From Anaerolineae bacterium (GTDB lineage: Bacteria; Chloroflexota; Anaerolineae; 4572-78): a stretch of DNA of 6,465 nucleotides. Under the pieces are notes generated by a model. That model saw only the letters and a program-made list of their open reading frames with translations, was not told the DNA's origin and did no database searches. Where the stretch lies: the NCBI GenBank assembly GCA_027022125.1, contig JALVZI010000573.1:1-6465 (forward strand). The letters run 5' to 3'. The translations under genes were made by a program, and so were the position numbers. Shown one piece after another: positions 5,404 to 6,465 of the stretch. Numbering within the stretch: position 1 is the stretch's first letter; each line of letters opens with the position of its first letter.

Positions 5404-6237
5404 ATGATGCCATTTGTGCAGGTGAACGACCTGAAAATATATTATGAAGAATATGGCGCAGGCACACCGCTATTGCTGGTGATGGGTTTGGGCGCGACAG
5501 TGCTGGGCTGGTCGCTGCCGCAGGTGAAAAGACTGGCTACCAAACACCGTGTTATTCTGTTTGATAATCGCGGGGCAGGGCAAACCGACAAACCGCGCGG
5601 ACCGTACACTATGCCGCAACTTGCCGCCGATGCGGTGGGACTGCTCGACGCGCTGAGCATCGACCGCGCTCACGTTTTCGGCGTTTCGATGGGGGGGATG
5701 ATTGTGCAGCACATTGCGCTGGATTACCCGCAACGGGTGCGAAGTTTGATTTTGGGCTGCACCGGCGCGGGCGGCAAACATGTGGTGCGCACCCCGCCCG
5801 ATTCGCTGAAAGTTCTCACCGCAGAAACCACCGGCGACCGCGCGGAGGACATTCGGCGCGGGTGGCAGATAATGTACACCCCCGAATTTATCGCCGAAAA
5901 CCGCGACCTGCTGGAAGAAAAACTCCGGCGCGAGTTGGCATACCCCGAACAACCGCGATATGCGTTTGAAGCACAGATGGCGGCAATCGCCGTCTCTCAC
6001 AATACATTCGACCGCCTGCCGGAACTGAAAATGCCGGTGCTCATTCAGGTTGGGGAAAAAGATATTCTCATCCCGCCGGAAAATGCCGATATTCTGGCGG
6101 GGCAAATCAAACACGCCAAAGTGATTCGCTACCCCAATGCGGGACACGGCTATTTTCTGGAAACCGGCTTCCGCGCCGCCGATGATGTTTTGGCGTTTTT
6201 GGAAGAAGTGGAAAGGAATGAGCGAATGGGCGAATGA
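5404..6237 (+). CDS. Alpha/beta hydrolase
   Basis: This 277-residue protein has a complete alpha/beta hydrolase catalytic apparatus: an oxyanion-loop region MGLGA (27-31), FDNRGAGQTDKP (53-64), nucleophile elbow GVSMGG with S95, acid D220 in VGEKDILIPPENA, and histidine H248 in NAGHGYF. Overall pattern resembles 3-oxoadipate enol-lactonase-like esterases, but this fold has many substrates and I do not assign one. There is no signal peptide, so it should act in the cytoplasm. The start at 5407 is likelier than 5404 from ribosome-site spacing, which would make it 276 residues. The gene is divergent from the acyl-CoA dehydrogenase, hinting at a shared role in acyl or ester breakdown. The last residues (NERMGE) are encoded by an octamer repeat that continues past the stop, so the tail is probably a non-functional extension. 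Confidence 0.9.
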   Translation: MMPFVQVNDLKIYYEEYGAGTPLLLVMGLGATVLGWSLPQVKRLATKHRVILFDNRGAGQTDKPRGPYTMPQLAADAVGLLDALSIDRAHVFGVSMGGMIVQHIALDYPQRVRSLILGCTGAGGKHVVRTPPDSLKVLTAETTGDRAEDIRRGWQIMYTPEFIAENRDLLEEKLRRELAYPEQPRYAFEAQMAAIAVSHNTFDRLPELKMPVLIQVGEKDILIPPENADILAGQIKHAKVIRYPNAGHGYFLETGFRAADDVLAFLEEVERNERMGE

Positions 6238-6264
6238 GCGAATCTGCGAATGGAGCAAATGGGC
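6216..6264. repeat. Degenerate octamer tandem repeat across the hydrolase stop codon
   Basis: Six units of period eight follow each other: GAATGAGC, GAATGGGC, GAATGAGC, GAATCTGC, GAATGGAGC (one base longer) and AAATGGGC. The stop codon TGA at 6235-6237 lies within the third unit, so the first two and a half units are translated. Unlike the CACGAAT array, the copies have diverged. Confidence 0.8.
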
Positions 6265-6465
6265 GAACCCTAAACTTTGAACCAGAAACCCAAAACAACC
6301 AATCTCGGCATGGTTCATTTTTGCTAACAATCATCTTTAAAAATCCCCGGCTGTTGCCCATGCGGAGCAGGAAACAAGGAGCAAGAAGTAAGGGATATGT
6401 CATTGTGAGTCATCCCACCGGGCAATGTGTTGCGCACCCGGAGAAAAACGTTGCTCTGTTATTGT
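6238..6465. other. Non-coding tail of the window
   Basis: After the hydrolase stop there is the end of the octamer repeat and then about 200 bases in which I see no convincing gene, RNA or terminator. A 35-codon frame beginning at ATG 6360 stays open to the window edge, but it has no ribosome binding site and no recognisable protein similarity. Confidence 0.6.

Noticed and set aside
6278..6317. 7-base inverted repeat TGAACCA/TGGTTCA after the hydrolase
   Set aside because: It is short with a 26-base loop and no T-run, so it is expected by chance and not supported as a terminator.
5470..6330. Reverse-strand open frame of 286 codons opposite the alpha/beta hydrolase
   Set aside because: The forward frame contains the full catalytic triad and a strong ribosome binding site, while the reverse frame has no recognisable domain.
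6360..6465. Start of a gene running off the right edge
   Set aside because: Only 35 codons are visible, there is no ribosome binding site, and the sequence has no recognisable similarity.

Overview
The window looks like ordinary chromosomal DNA from a free-living bacterium of moderate GC content. It is gene-dense, with six complete protein genes and repeat-rich spacers. I lean towards Chloroflexota (Anaerolineae-like). The reasons are the style of the FtsW/RodA protein and the kinds of dispersed palindromes in the gaps, which resemble intergenic repeats I remember from that phylum and from cyanobacteria. This is a low-confidence guess; no rRNA, tRNA or other taxonomic marker gene is present.

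Layout: positions 1-131 hold a palindromic intergenic repeat. Four forward genes follow: a DUF1499 membrane-anchored protein (132-743), an MtnX-like HAD phosphatase starting inside its stop codon (740-1396), S-methyl-5'-thioadenosine phosphorylase mtnP (1569-2432), and an FtsW/RodA-type peptidoglycan glycosyltransferase (2509-3744). A repeat-filled convergent gap (3745-4063) separates these from a reverse-strand acyl-CoA dehydrogenase (4064-5239). An AT-rich divergent promoter region (5240-5403) leads to a forward alpha/beta hydrolase (5404-6237). The last 228 bases hold a short degenerate octamer repeat and no convincing gene.

How the genes fit together: the phosphatase and MtnP both belong to families tied to methylthioadenosine recycling (methionine salvage), so the first block is probably a partial salvage locus. 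The other salvage enzymes (mtnK/A/W/B/D or fused forms) are not in view. The FtsW/RodA gene is probably an independent cell-wall gene. The acyl-CoA dehydrogenase and the hydrolase share a divergent control region with inverted repeats overlapping the predicted promoter elements, so they may be co-regulated in acyl or ester metabolism.

No defence system, CRISPR array, transposase or clearly new multi-gene system is visible. The most unusual features lie between the genes. Every gap longer than 60 bases has repeats or inverted repeats of its own. The clearest is a perfect 14-copy heptanucleotide array (CACGAAT) just upstream of mtnP, which could be a length-variable locus affecting mtnP expression.
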